Shown: piece after piece, positions 38,686 through 52,434 of the stretch
Layout: every line of letters begins with the position of its first letter
How positions within the stretch are numbered: the stretch's first letter is position 1
Assembly (NCBI GenBank): GCA_028829895.1
Contig: CM054183.1
Location: forward strand, 18,074,975 to 18,138,974
Origin: Sinotaia quadrata
Lineage: Eukaryota; Mollusca; Gastropoda; Architaenioglossa; Viviparidae
Length of the DNA stretch: 64,000 nucleotides
Direction: 5' to 3'
Notes under the pieces: generated by a model
Told to the model about the DNA's origin: nothing
The model's input: the letters and a program-made list of their open reading frames with translations, nothing else
Database searches by the model: none
Translations under genes and position numbers: made by a program

Positions 38686-38768
38686 AGAGACTTAAACGGC
38701 AAAAAATACTTCTGAGACTTAAACGGCAAAAAATACTTCTGAGACTTAAACGGCAAAAATACTTCTGA
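38686..38768. repeat. 27-bp minisatellite, 3 copies
   Basis: GAGACTTAAACGGCAAAAAA then TACTTCT. Confidence 0.92.
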
Positions 38769-39065
38769 TCCTTCTAACAGAGTCCAACCTTTGACATGCT
38801 AAATGTAATCTATTTTCTGGTCGTTTATTCTTCTATGGACTAGATATTTAAAGCAAAATCCTTTGTGTAGGTATAAATTATCATCTCATCCCAAATAAAT
38901 GGTGCTCGAAAAAATACCCCTCCTGGAGCATACAATTATATTCGTGATAAATGATGATCGACATTGCCTAGTGATTGTATTGGAAGGGTTTACTATATTA
39001 AATTCGACTGTTTATAGATAATTATACTATTCTTATTCTTTAAACTCCTGATCGAAGATGCTATA

Positions 39066-39069
<4 letters not shown>

Positions 39070-39145
<76 letters not shown>

Positions 39146-39147
39146 AC
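39070..39147. repeat. (CA)n(GA)n microsatellite
   Basis: About 58 bp of CA then about 18 bp of GA. Confidence 0.97.
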
Positions 39148-39261
39148 TGCCCCCTTTTCTACATCAGAAATGAAAATCGTAATCATGGAACTGGTAAAAA
39201 AGAAATTAGGAGAAATGTAGGTTAGCGTTTTCTATAGAGCTGGTTCACTTCGCCTTTCCTT

Positions 39262-39475
39262 ATGTCAAGTAAAGGCAATTATAAAAACCCTACGTCAAGT
39301 AAAAGCTATTATAAAACCCTACGTCAAGTAAAGGCAATTAAGAAAACCCTACATCATGTAAAGGTAATTATAGACATCCTTCTTCAAGTAAAGGTAATTA
39401 TAGACGCCTTACGTCAAGTCAAGGTAATTATAAACACCCTACGTCAAGTCAAGTTAATTATGAACACCCTCCTAA
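39262..39475. repeat. ~30-bp minisatellite, ~7 copies
   Basis: TACGTCAAGTAAAGGCAATT then ATAAAAACCC. Confidence 0.92.
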
Positions 39476-39625
39476 GAACCTCGGTTTTTGTGTGTATGTG
39501 TGTATAGGCTGATTGTACTGATGTCTGTTTTCACACTGGAATCATTTTTAAAAATTCTTTCTAGAAACACAAAGCGTGCATGTGTGTACTTGACGCCAAT
39601 TTTGTCCTTACCTCACTTTCGACTT

Positions 39626-39769
39626 GAAATTCCCTTATGTACAGAAAGGATTGTCTGTATATAAAAAGAAAAACAGATAACGCACAACATACATTATGAA
39701 ATTCCCTTATGTACAGAAAGGATTGTCTGTATATAAAAAGACAAACAGATAACGCACAACATACATTAT
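39626..39769. repeat. 72-bp tandem duplication
   Basis: GAAATTCCCTTATGTACAGA at 39626 and 39698; the copies differ by one base in the AAAAAGA(A/C)AAACAG part. Confidence 0.95.
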
Positions 39770-40654
39770 TATTATACCAATATTACAAATCATCTTCTTG
39801 TATTACATTATTATTTTATTGCATTATTATTTTGTTACGTTATTTAAAACATTATTTAAAGTAGAAAGAAGAAAGCGGCAAAAGTTTATACATAAAAATA
39901 ATCTGTTGATGGTTTTTACTGCACAGAAGAATACAAAATATAATAGACTTTTACTACACAGAAGTATACAAAATAATAGACTTTTACTGCAGAAAAGTGT
40001 GTAAAGTAAAAGACAGAAGTATACAAAGTAATAGAGTTTTACTGCATAAAAGTACTGAGGTCACCGCAATTAAATGCAAATGTATTTATCGTTAAAAAAT
40101 TGGCGTAAAACTTGATCTTTCTAACCAGACAGTTGTTTATCAAAACAGGTGTTTCTTAATCTTCTGCAATCAGTCAAACTTGTTATTATACACACCTTTA
40201 TTAATCAATAGCATCCAGCAAAGAACAGCTGTACTAATCAATGATTCTAGGGCAGAGCAACGCACAAATAGCAATCAGTCAGAGAGGACGGTGCAAATTA
40301 ATAACATCGAACACAAAACACCTGTGTACATTTACTGGGAGAGAATGTCGTGATCATTGCCGTCCACGAGCAGTTTATTTTTTTTTTAAATGTCTGCTGA
40401 GCACCAATCAGTTCCCATTAGATTAACGGTACCTGACTTTTCCACTGCAACCGCTGTTTCATAAAAAGAATTCAGTGTTTGGAAAGCATAAGTAAAGAAA
40501 TTGCTGGAACTCTTTAACAGCAATATGAGCTGCTAGCAGTCAACAAAAGTAAACAACTCAGGTAATCAGGACATTCCAACGTTTAAGAAACTAAATTCTG
40601 TATTTATTCCGTGAACACTTCTTTTCAACATACATGTTCAGCAACTGCTGCTTC

Positions 40655-40870
40655 AAAACGCACACACATTTAGACAGTATGAATACTTTGTCTGCACACA
40701 CATTTAGACAGTATGAATACTTTGTCTGCACGCACATTTAGACAGTGTGAATATTTTGTCTGCACACACATTTAGACAGTATGAATACTTTGTCTGCACA
40801 CACATTTAGACAGTATGAATACTTTGTCTGCACACACATTTAGACAGTATGAATATTTTGTCTGCACGCA
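40655..40870. repeat. 34-bp minisatellite, ~6 copies
   Basis: CACACACATTTAGACAGTAT then GAATACTTTGTCTG. Confidence 0.93.
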
Positions 40871-40974
40871 GGAAGCACAGCACACATTCCCTGTTCCTAT
40901 TTCCTTGATTCTATGAAAGACACTACACGTCCGTGTGGAACTGTATATCATAGCAAATAATACATACAACAATT

Positions 40975-41110
40975 TAGTATTTGTTGCTATTTCTGTAACC
41001 TAGCAAACACAACATACAACAAACGCACTTGTTGCTATTTCTGTAACCTAGCAAACACAACATACAACAATTTAGCATTTGTTGCTATTTCTGAAACCTA
41101 GCAAACACAC
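40975..41110. repeat. ~55-bp minisatellite, ~2.5 copies
   Basis: TTGTTGCTATTTCTGTAACC then TAGCAAACACAACATACAAC. Confidence 0.88.
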
Positions 41111-41269
41111 CATACCCACTCACTATAATAGCAAAAAGACCATACAGCCAACAGATTTTAACTGTACATGTAAATACAACAAATATACACGTCACTATAT
41201 CTTCAAAATAGTCATCACAATGCACACACCTCAAGTTTCATTTATTTAATTCTTGTATTATACGCCGCA

Positions 41270-41320
41270 CACACACGCACACGCACGCACGCACACACAC
41301 ACACACACACACACATATAC
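41270..41320. repeat. (CA)n microsatellite
   Basis: CACGCACGC then perfect CA. Confidence 0.95.
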
Positions 41321-42237
41321 GACTGTTGTCTTTTATAAACACAATATATATATATAATTTCTTTTATGTATAAAAAGAAAATCAGAGATACACTACATAA
41401 TTAATGCGTTTCTATTTTTACGTTACAGTCAGGAAGATTCGTAATGAACTCTCTACCAATTTCTGCTCGCAAATACAAAAAGCACTGTGTATGTTTCTAT
41501 CGTTTATATCATACAAACATAGCAGGCATTTGTATGTTTCTATCTTTTATATCGTACAACACCTTGTTCATGAGCATGTTTCTATGTTTTCTGTCGTAGC
41601 AAGCAACATCCCAGCCTCTGACGTTTCTCTCACTAATCTTAAGAAACTCACTCTTTTTATGTCGTGTACGTCTGTAAAATAGGAAACGCCATTCATCGAT
41701 TGCATCTCTTCTGCTATAGCGAACACAACATACACATTTTTTTATCTCTTACATATTCCTATGACTCATGTACATTTCATATATACCTCATGTATATCAT
41801 GTGCGTACTTTTGTATTATCCATCACCTCATAACAAGCACAGTACACATGTACTCCATTTTGTATTGTAGCGGACACATAATACCTACTACTTTTATTTT
41901 GTCTGTTACATTACACCAAACACGAATACGTATATGCCTTTTTCCATCTTATGCACAGTACAATATACATTTCTGAGATTTTATCTCTTACATCAAAGCA
42001 AACACATACACACATAATTTACACATGCACACATAATTACACATACAGACATGCACACATTTCACTGCACATGCATGCTTTCATTTCTCACCACCACCAC
42101 CACCACAACCATCAGTTCAACACCTCCAATAAGCTGTTTTCTGTCTTTTGCGTGACTTTAAGGCAAATAGTCTGTACATTCTACCACTCGCACTGGAGTC
42201 TCAAAATGAATCACTGGTTCCTTAGTGTTCACTAAGT

Positions 42238-42500
42238 TTCCTACCTCACCACCATAAACACTATATCTCTCACCATGTATCCTGACCATAAACACTACAT
42301 CTCTCACCATGTATCCTGACCATAAACATATATTTCTTACCAAGAATTCTGACCATAAACATATATTTCTTACCAAGAATTCTGACCATCATATATTTCT
42401 TACCAAGAATTCTGACCATAAACATATATTTCTTACCAAGAATTCTGACCATAAACATTATATTTCTTAACATGTATTCTGACCATAAACACGCTTATCC
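42238..42500. repeat. ~33-bp minisatellite, ~8 copies
   Basis: GACCATAAACATATATTTCT then TACCAAGAATTCT; earlier units carry CACTACATCTCTCACCATGT instead. Confidence 0.92.
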
Positions 42501-45500
42501 CTGCCATTTGTCCTGACCATATTGATTGACCAGGTGCTCTCCGAGAAGAAAGTGCCCCTGTGTACAAATTACAAAAAATCATCTCTCAGAGAAAGGCATC
42601 TTCCTCTAAAACTCCCCAATCCCCAACCCCAGTACGACTCTCATATCCCATATAAAATCTGAACACAATGGTCTCAAAGATGTTACATTTCAGTGACTGA
42701 GTTACAACCGTTAGAAGAATTAAGTCACTGTAAATGACCTGTCTGGGTGTTCAGTGACTGCTGCCGCTATGTTATAGAAACTATTATATTCACACGAACA
42801 TATACGCACGCATACATTTATTTAACTTATTTTTTATTTTTGCAAGTTAATCACATACAGAAGTAATCACATACAATTCGTATTCGTAAAACTGAATGCT
42901 TATATAATACATATCCACAAGAGAAAGTGGAATAAGGAAAATAGATTTTATGGCCGCTTTTCCTATTAGTAGCCCTATCAAATTAAGTAAAGAATTATGA
43001 TATTGTTTTTTCTGAAACAAAAATTATTTTGTTCACAACGCACCAGACATCAAAGTGAGCAGGGACCACCAGATGAAAGAACGTAGACGACAGTCCAAGT
43101 ACGGTAATTCACTTCTAATTCCGGCACTGAAATGAATTTCAGCCTTTTTCCTTCTGCTGTTATAACCTAATTAAGCAATCGTTCTCCATCATGTTTTCTC
43201 TCCCAGCAGGGGAATAACACGACACGTCTTGGCAGCAGAAAGTGTTACGATTTGAAATATTGTAAGTCACGAAGTGCATTAACAATGCTTGAACCATGTG
43301 AAAAACAATGCTGATGAACTCACTTTCTGCTTCGAACGATATTTCCTTAAAAATACTTCACATTATTTCACAGCTTAGAACGATACTTCCTTAAAAATAC
43401 TACTGCACATTATTTCACTGTGAAAAATGCACGTGAGGGTAAGACTGAAGAGTAGAGTGAAAATGGTTGTGGAACAGAGTAACGTGCATTAATTTAATAA
43501 GTAAACAAAATCTTATTTTGTTGCGTACAACGTGCTAGTTAAGATAGTGGATGGCATTGCATCAAAGTTTGTTTAACCATTTGTCTACTAAACTCATGAT
43601 GCAAGTCTTGATGTCTTTGATACTAGATCTGTAACATCCTTTGCAATATATGTCTAGTTTACCTCTTTAAGTTGACTTTGGAAGCAAAAATTAACATGCA
43701 GTAAATATAATACAAATATACACTTAGCTGTTTGATAATGAAGTTTTAAAGTAAGGTAGATAATCGAATTATATTCTTATTTACTAGGTGCAGACTTACC
43801 TACCTTAAATTTTAGTTTAATTTACATGTATTTATTTTTAAAACACTTAAGTAATATTTTAAGTCAATAAGAATTTGAAAATAAGTGAAAAAGTGAATAC
43901 TATTAATAATTCTGAGTATTTTTCTTATACTGTGACTGTGACAATCTAGTATCACAAATAGCGTAAATAATGATTTAATTACTTTTTAATTAAATATTTT
44001 TAATTAATAAATAAACTGCTAAATTCGTTTAAGATATTTCTTTCTTATCTGTTTTGTTGTTGTTGTTGTTGCTGAGATACCAGCATGTAAAACCTGTCAG
44101 AGTGAATTGTTGTGACAAATGTTTTGGATAGCCTTGCCTGAGTGTGTTTACACAGTTATGCAATCAACTCTACCTTGTATAGTAGCAGAAATGAATTGTA
44201 TACACATTTAAGATACGCATGGGTAGCTGTGTCTTCACTGCAGACATCTTTGTGCTCAACCATAGACCTATATCAACTCTGGAACATTTTGTGAACGCAC
44301 ACCATTTTCAGCCCTGTGTTGACCATGGCTTGACTTAAGTCACGAAAGCAGTTGTTGTCTAATGGAACACGTGATTTTTCGAATATTAATGTGTTCCTGA
44401 CTGAAGCTGAACACAAAGTAAATATGACTCAAGGCCATTGCATTTGCTAAGTCACGAAAAAAAAACCCGTTGTTCCAAACAAAGCAATAAAAACAAACAC
44501 ATGGACATATTTATATCAGGGCCATACCACAAACCCATCACTTGAACTCGTGACGTTTTTGTATTTGGCTGAAGAAGTCCAGAGGTATGATATATGTAAG
44601 CATGTCTGAGAGAGAGGGTGTGGAGAGGTTTAATTAATTACCTCTGGAGTATTCACACACGTGTCTTGTTATTTTGCCAGCATTTCAAAAGCCTTCATTT
44701 CTTCATCCTACGGCTACCTGAGTCTGCATATAATTCTTCTTCATCATCTTCAGTTCTTCATCCTACGGTTACCATAATCTGCATGATAAGTCTTCTTCTC
44801 GATCATCATTTTCTACCACCACCACCACCCCGCCCCCGCCAGGCCTTATTACTGCCACAACCATGTCATATGCATGTCATCATGTTTCTAACAGAGTAAT
44901 TATGCAACACCATCTCTGTGAAAACCTTTCCTGGGCCACATGCCACATGATGTGTTTGTTGACATCCTGGGGAAACAAGATTGACCAAGCAACTTACGCA
45001 AGGGGTGAAACCTTGGCCATCATGTCCTCCTCCCAGGTGAACACATTCCAATTATAACCCTCTCAATCTGCCTCTATGACTGAAACTTTTATTTCCTTAC
45101 TTATTGTACAAACGCTGCATATGTGTTGTATTAGTATCTTTGTGAAATCCAGACTAAATACTAAATCCTAATTATTAGTACTTCATTAAGGAAAGCAATA
45201 GCTGTTAGTAGTTAGAAAATCAATGAACGTCTTGATGAACAATTGAACTGTACTCAGAAGAATAAATGGAATTTCAACAGAATATTCTCTAAACCAGCGA
45301 CTGAGAAAAGACTATTGTCTCACAATAAGGAATGTTTATTACTGATCTGCATACAATTTAATGACTGATTTAATTAGCAGAATTTTATTACTTGAATGCC
45401 GTTTGTTGTATACTTGAATATTGTCTTTGTGACTCTGATTGTATCGGTTCAATTATTGAATGTCGTAGTTGGAAATATTTACATCACATGTCAATCTTGA

Positions 45501-46115
45501 TTTTGCTAAATACATTTTTTGTTATTGTTTATACTCACGCTACTTTCAATTAATGAAAGGAAGTCGGATATGCCTGCTTTGGTGGATGGGTTGAAAATCT
45601 TGTTTATTTAATACCATTGAAAATTGATCTCTTTTTAATGATCCTTACAAAGTAAATCCTTCAATTAATTATCGTGAGGGAAAACTGACCCAAATACACA
45701 ACAATAGGAGAAACCATGGTGAATTTTAAGTATGCACTCCTACTAAAGATGTCAACTGAAATGTGAAAAGATTTATTGCACTTCTCTAGCGATCCAATCC
45801 GGATCAATGTTGTATGAGATTGCTCAGGACTGAATACGATGGAATTAAACAGCAATAACCTGCTGAGACGATAAAGCTTTTGGTCGGGTGTGCTCTGAAG
45901 TAAGGGACTTTCAGTCTTGCACGAAATCGTTTTCATTGTGTGTCGTGGGCTCGAGGTTTCGAGTGGTCCATGGACTCAGAGCATTTATGCCATGGTCTGT
46001 GGGAATTGCTGTGACTAGAAGGCAAGTACAACAGGTAGATGAGCAAAATCTCTAATTAGCTTGAGACTGATTGAGGTTTATTACTAAAATATACATAATT
46101 GTGTGTTACGCAACT
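42500..46115. other. No recognisable gene
   Basis: About 3.6 kb of mostly unique AT-rich DNA. A short repeat (TTCTTCATCCTACGGxTACC) occurs at 44699 and 44755. Open frames at 44618-45057 and 45661-45936 have no family motif. Confidence 0.5.
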
Positions 46116-46117
46116 GA

Positions 46118-46392
<275 letters not shown>

Positions 46393-46968
46393 AGATTATG
46401 AAGATGGAAGAAAATATTAGACGTGAGCGAGAGAGAAAAATATAAATAAAAATAAGAATTGACTAAAGAGAGTAACAGAATTTGATAAATTAGGAAATAA
46501 AACTACTTTTAATTTTTGACATTCAAACTAACTTGGATTGTAATTTACGATTTTACAAGAGTAAATTGTAGTAAAGATAAGTCGTATAAATTGCATGAAT
46601 TTTGATTAAATCTAAACTGACGTAGAATTGGATTAACTCAAATCAAATAAAGCATTACTTGTCATGTGTGAGAAAGTTATTAGCTTCTGAATCGATTATT
46701 TTGTTTAGGTGTAAAACTGGTTACATGCACAGACATATTTGAAATGGTACTAAATTACACACTCGTAAAGTCCAATTAACAACTAAAGAGTGATATTTTT
46801 TAAATGAGAAGAATAAAATTACTATCGTCTATTAACATAGCAATGGAGAAAATGGCCGTCACAGCAAATGACAGCTCCGAAACCCAGAAAACTGTTATAC
46901 TCCTAGCAGAGTCACCGTTCCTGGTTTGGGGCACGCTGAGACCGAACTATTCGGGGACACTACGTCAT

Positions 46969-47215
46969 ATGCATTTCGTAGTGCTCTTTGCAACAATCCC
47001 GATGGCCTTTGGTTTGAGTCTGCCCGTGTGCACTGATCCTGGACAGGCATATCAAGGATACACCTATACAGTGGACCAGGTCACAGGGAAAAAGGTCTGG
47101 TCGCACTGTGAGTTTCCTAATCCAAGGTATGACCATGCACTCTGTGGCCAACAAACGTCGACGCAGACGTCTTTCATTTGCGACCCAGATAATCTCATCG
47201 CGTCCCAGCAGAGTG
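46969..47215 (+). CDS. MOLO1-like TPM-domain membrane protein, exon 1 (signal peptide and N-terminal segment)
   Basis: First recognised coding exon of a five-exon gene whose 343-residue product resembles MOLO1, the TPM-domain auxiliary protein of levamisole-gated acetylcholine receptors in nematodes. The start chosen is the Met at 46969 because it opens directly on a signal-peptide-like stretch (MHFVVLFATIPMAFGLSL); the frame is open to a Met at 46804, so a 55-residue longer N-terminus is possible. Residues 21-82 hold Cys21, Cys47, Cys59 and Cys71 and two family-like motifs, EFPNPR (48-53) and ICDPDNL (70-76). The exon ends in a strong donor, AGTG|GTGAGTAT at 47215/47216, leaving one base of a codon. 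Family assignment is from motif recall and domain order, not a search. The receptor role is known for the nematode protein only; here it is inference. Confidence 0.8.
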
Positions 47216-47784
47216 GTGAGTATGTAACACGAAGAAAGAAGAAATGTGGTTGTCACATGTGGAATAAAAAAAAAAATTACAACGTGAATGTTGTTCATGG
47301 GACCACCCTTTCATTTGTATTCTCATGCAGTGATTCTCAAACATAGATGTGTCGCGATATATTATATTTTTTTCACTTAGTGATCCTCACTTACTGGTGG
47401 GTCACAGATGTCATATGTGACATTATAGTGATTCAAACACTGACAAGTGACAAATGACTATTTTCAAGAAATTGTAGTGACTTGATTATCAGTTTGTCTT
47501 GAACTAATTTACGTACAGTTCTGTTTGAAGCTGGTCCTTCTTAATCAGCACTTCCGTAACTTGACTGTCAGTCAAAGATGTCAGCTTCTAACGCACTATA
47601 ATAATATTTATGTATCGTTTTAACAGAAAATAGTCCTAAATAAACCGACCTCGTTCGTATAAAACATCATTTTAAATAGGACACTAATTGTTATAACTGA
47701 TATTAGTGCCATTGACTGGAGCACGTTTTTAAAACTGCAATAACCAACCATATTATGACTGTATCAGCAAAGGGATACATTGCT

Positions 47785-47960
47785 CAATGAGGTCGTTGAG
47801 CAATGAAACATATGTATTAGTAACGTGACAAACTCATTGAAATCCTCAGCAATGAAACATATGTTTTAGTAACGTGACAAACTCATTGAAATCCTCAGCA
47901 ATGAAATATATGTTTTAGTAACGTGACAAACTCATTGTAATCCATCAGTAATGAAATATA
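47785..47960. repeat. ~49-bp minisatellite, 3-4 copies, intron 1 of the MOLO1-like gene
   Basis: AATGAAACATATGTTTTAGT then AACGTGACAAACTCATTGAA. Confidence 0.88.
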
Positions 47961-48942
47961 TATATTAGCAATATGACATATTATTGTTACTCAGTGAAGT
48001 AGTACAATACATTTTATCAATGCAACAATGATCTCAGAATATCTTTGTGTATAAGCAATTTGGTGCACTAGGAATATGACGCATTATTTAATGCATTGTG
48101 TCAGTGCGATAATATTAATATTAGCAATGATATATTGTCGATAGTGTTTTCCAACAATGTAACAGATTCATATGCGTTATTAAATATTATTCTTGTTTAT
48201 TTTTACAATGCTATAATGTATATTTTAGCAATGTAGCAGAGTTATTTTATTAACACAAAAAAGCACATCGAAAGAATAAGGAAACAAAGGAAAAAAGAAA
48301 ATAACGAAACAAAACAAAAACAAAAGAAAACAGAAAAAGCAAAGTTAAACAAAACGAATGAAAACTAAACAGCACAAAGAAAAGAAAAACGAAAGAATAC
48401 AAAACAAAATAAAGCATAATTAATTGTATTTCTGTCACGTCTTTGACCGTACTTTTACCTTTAACCTTTAATATTTTAATTTTGAAAAAAATCCTTGGAA
48501 CATATTTCACCAATCTAAAAATAAACTTTCCTAAAACAGTAACATATTCTAATTCTAGAGTTTGTTTTACTAGTTTAATATACACAGAAATGAGTACACT
48601 TCGATGTTAAGAACTCTGCTTGAAGTAGAACATTTATTCATAGATACAAAAATACTTTTCTTATTTTTAAAATTATATTTACAAATAAAACTTAACGTTC
48701 TTAAACAAAATATGTCTATTTAGCAATTCTCCATTTATTAAAACAACACATTCCTAGAATATGCATATTTATTTAAAATTACTCATGTATTAAAACATTC
48801 TAATTTTAGACAAAATATTTTGACTGAAATTTCTGCATATATTAAAAGTATTATTATTTGTTATAGTACAGGTCTGTTTACAATTCTACCAGCATTAAAA
48901 CGTTATAGTTTTGGACAGCATACGTCTATTACAATGTTCCAG

Positions 48943-49087
48943 TTGACGCTGTAAATAGACGACTTCGCGCCATCCAAAATACAACATCGAGGCAATGCTA
49001 CGATAATAATGGAAAGAGACAAGGATTTATTGTGGCAGTCGTGCTGGTTGACGTCATCAGGGTGGGGGTAGCTTTTCAATCAAACAG
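48943..49087 (+). CDS. MOLO1-like gene, exon 2 (start of TPM domain)
   Basis: Found by phase logic: exon 1 leaves one base and exon 3 needs two, so an exon of length 1 mod 3 was expected between them. This 145-nt block follows an acceptor (GTTCCAG|TTGAC) and ends at AACAG|GTATAAC. Translated in the required phase it has no stop and gives residues 83-130, with VDAVNRRLRAIQNTT near its start and GFIVAVVLVDVIRVGVAFQ near its end. That is the TPM pattern of an amphipathic helix followed by a hydrophobic beta strand (VAVVLVDVI). Cys101 and a possible N-glycosylation site (N95-T-T) are present. Without it the exons 1 and 3 cannot be joined in frame. The downstream donor is the weakest part of the model; GTGGGG and GTAGCT upstream give the wrong phase. 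Confidence 0.75.
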
Positions 49088-49421
49088 GTATAACACAATT
49101 CCAAAAGCACCTGAAATTTAATCTTCTGACCTTTTTGCTTAAAGAAGTCGAGAATTCATAGACTTGCATTGGTGTCGTTGGATTAGAGTTTCAACGAGCG
49201 TGAAAAAAGAACTGCTCAGAGTGCTTTGTGCCTAAGATAATTTATGTTAATGCATCCTAGGCCCCGGAAAGCTTTTGCCCGTGGGAAGAGGAAAATAATG
49301 GTCTTGTTTGTTAGGACAGACTTTCTATGTAACACTCCAGTCTGCAAAAAATTAAGAATGAAACAGAACTTAAATGATATTATTAACATATAGATAGATA
49401 CATACAAGCAAACACGCTCAT

Positions 49422-49447
49422 ACACACACACACACACACACACACAC

Positions 49448-49504
<57 letters not shown>

Positions 49505-49556
49505 CCTACCTATCTACCTACCTACCTATTTATCTATCTATCCATCAATCCGTCCA

Positions 49557-49609
<53 letters not shown>

Positions 49610-49700
49610 CTCCATCAATCCGTCCGTCTGTCTGTCTATCTATCTATCTATATATTTATCTATCTATCCATCAATCCGTCCGTCTGTCTATCTATCTAAA
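49422..49700. repeat. (CA)n, (CTAT)n, (CT)n, (TA)n microsatellites, intron 2 of the MOLO1-like gene
   Basis: Compound array ending about 135 bp upstream of exon 3; the motif ATCAATCCGTCC recurs three times. Confidence 0.95.
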
Positions 49701-49834
49701 CAAAAGCACGAAAGATCTAATCAAACTTTATATTCCACTACCTACTTTTACATTAGGTATAATCAAGGTACCATCACTCATGTCTGAAAATTGTTTTTAA
49801 TTTTCATAAAATAATACTTCCTTTTGTGTGTAAG

Positions 49835-50009
49835 TTGTCTAAACGACTGTGGTGAAATATATCCAACTCTCAACACATCTGTACGACAACCAACGACTGC
49901 GGAGTTGGACGTCACTATGGAAACATTTGCTGATGGTCTCCGCAAGGATTTACAACTTGGCTCTTGTGATAATGACGTCATTGTCTTCTACAGCAAAAGC
50001 TATAAACGA
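49835..50009 (+). CDS. MOLO1-like gene, exon 3 (TPM domain core)
   Basis: Encodes residues 131-189. It starts after GTGTAAG, the only AG between the in-frame stop at 49812-49814 and the coding block, and ends CGA|GTAAGTAT at 50009/50010 in phase 0. The segment FADGLRKDLQLGSCDNDVIV followed by FYSKSYKR matches the TPM pattern of a helix ending in xLGxxDNxVIxxxS, where the phosphatase-like fold places its acidic loop. Cys132, Cys136 and Cys175 could pair with other extracellular cysteines. Only about 28 bp after the donor, the intron carries a copy of the interspersed repeat seen elsewhere in the window. Confidence 0.82.
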
Positions 50010-50036
50010 GTAAGTATATACAAAGCAGATAATTGT

Positions 50037-50397
50037 TCATTTAATAAATGTATTGTTACATTTATTGACCGTCCTACGCATATTGATAATCTTATGTTTG
50101 AGAAGAAAGTGGGTAGATGGGGGTTCAATAAATATAGATTAAAGTCGGATTTATCTTCTCATTTAGTAAGACGCTTTCCACTCACGGAAACATTATGTGA
50201 CTGTAAATGTTGTTGTATGTTGTGGAATAGAGAAAACGTTTACAGCGCCAAGAAACCCGCCAAGTTCAGAGAGACGGGTGGTGTTTGCTGGAGGATCATT
50301 AATAAAATAAATTAAGATTCTCATCACTTGCAATTAGTTATGAAAGATTAATTATTAATAATAAACATCTTCTTAACTAAGGGGCGTGCCCGTCACA
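50037..50397 (+). mobile_element. Interspersed LTR-like repeat, copy D (3' part), inside intron 3 of the MOLO1-like gene
   Basis: 360-bp 3' portion of the same family: TTTAATAAATG block, GATAATCTTATGTT, AGAAAGTGGGTAGATGGGGG, GAATAGAGAAAACG, GAGGATCATTAATAAAAT, ending GCCCGTCACA. Lies 28 bp after the exon 3 donor in the same orientation as the gene, bringing a canonical AATAAA into the intron. Confidence 0.72.
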
Positions 50398-50949
50398 CCA
50401 AGACAACGGAAGGAACAATAGAAACATCTTTGGTAAAAGTAACCAAAATGTTACAATGATAAAACAAAAGGAGCATTCTTACATCAAAGACGTGGTGCTA
50501 GAAATACTGCATGACAAAGACTGGACTATAAGTAAGAAAAATGTTTAACAAAGAAAGGTCAATAGGAATTTTATCGTAGCAAAGATTATATAATAAAATT
50601 CTTACTGTAACAATAATTAGTGCTATAAAGACTACTGCACATTAGGAACAGTGCTGAGTTAAAACGTAAACAATAGAATCAGAGTTAGGAATGGTTTTGA
50701 AGAAAACATGAACAATAAAAACAGTGGTTAATTTCCATAGGACAATAGGAACAGTATTTAACCAAGAGAGAACAATCGGAATATTTATTTTTTACATAAA
50801 TGATTGTTTGTTTTAATATTGTGGTTTTACCATAGCACGCAAGTGGCATACAGTAGCAAGTTAGTGAAATATCATTGAATTCAATATTGAAACTAGTATA
50901 TCTGAAAAAGTATCAGTATTCATTGTCACGGAATTCACCCCATAAAGTA

Positions 50950-51115
50950 TGTATTTTACAAGCATACCATTGCTATTTTTCATTTACATTTTAAGCATTT
51001 TATGCCTTTGAAATAACAAAGTATGTATTTTACAAGATTACCATGCTATTTTTCATTTACATTGTAAGCATTTTATGCCTTTGAAACAACAAAGTATGTA
51101 TTTTACAAGCATACC
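50950..51115. repeat. ~72-bp tandem repeat, ~2.5 copies, intron 3
   Basis: AAAGTATGTATTTTACAAGC then TTTTTCATTTACATT then AAGCATTTTATGCCTTTGAA. Confidence 0.9.
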
Positions 51116-52434
51116 TTGTGTTACGTTTCCAGTATTTATTTATAGACCCTGCCTAGGATTTTAAGGACTTTAAAATATGATAGATTAAATTAATTCCTTC
51201 TCTCTATCCTAAACAGACTGGCTGCCCAAATTATCATTTGACTAACTTTTAAAATGTGTCTTGTAGTGCAGACAACAGATTTACAAACTGACAATTTGCG
51301 TACAAAGCTGGCTTTGGAGTCGTTAAATTCCTCTAAATTAATATGCATACGTTATGTCATTCAGCTCATTCGCCCCCATCCAAAACCAAGAAATCTATAG
51401 GTCTATTATGCATAAAAATGTACTACAAAGAGGATTAACAATTAAAAATAAGATTTAATAAGTTTAACAATTTAACAAACAGTTAATATACGAACGCGAA
51501 GTCTAATTCTAAGCCGTAGCAATCAACGTGCTTTAAATTGTCAACTAGAGAATTGCCATGAGAATAAAGTTCCTTTTGATTTCGGTACACCAAGTTATGA
51601 CTTAACTTGTGAATGTTGGTCCACGTGTTCGAATCCAGTCCAGACCAGTCTATCTCACTTGTCTTCCCTCAGCAAGGATGCATACAGCATAACAATGGAA
51701 TTGTCTTTCAGTATCGCTGAATGGAATGGTGAGTATAGACAGACGTGCAGACCTGCGCGCCGCCAGCACTGTCCGTTAATGACAATAGGACAACAGTGGA
51801 TTCAGCTCACTCGTAGAGCATGAACAACTTCAGTGGAACAAGGATAAGGAGTAGGAATCAGAAACCGACCTGAAAGCAAAAGTGTTTTCGTAATTGTCTT
51901 GCTTCAAAGTCACCTACCTAAGCACGATCAGTTTATAAATGCTCGGCTAGAAATTCGACATAACGCGTCGTTTACAATTTTAGATCAAAATTATAATCTC
52001 ACGCATGTTGCATTTAACAAGCATGACGTATGAATTACCAAATATTTACAAGTTAAAATTTAGAGTTCATACAAAAGGGACAATTCAAACCAAGCAAAGT
52101 GCTTTACAATTTACACAAAAATTTACACGCAATAATTTGAATTACAATAGAAAATTCATGTCGGGCTCAGGCATCCCTGGCTCTAGTGAATTTAAAATTA
52201 TATAAATTAAAGTTACAATGGGAAAAGAGTTACAATGATTTATATACAATACTCATAGGTTTTTGTCACTTATCAACGAACCGTGCTTAAGCTACAAATA
52301 GCAATGCATAGCACAAAATTACATACATGTTCAACAATGCAAAATACAATTAAATAAATTCAATACCTTAGTGAGAAATCGAGGTGTTATCTCAACAAAC
52401 GTGTCGGCTGTTCCTATGCGACTCAACGAATAAG

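Noticed and set aside
47216..49834. Direct joining of MOLO1-like exon 1 to exon 3
   Set aside because: It would shift the frame and hit TAA two codons into exon 3; the intermediate exon at 48943-49087 solves this.
51600..51650. tRNA-like GTGTTCGAATCC word
   Set aside because: The flanks do not form a T-arm stem and there is no A box or cloverleaf upstream.
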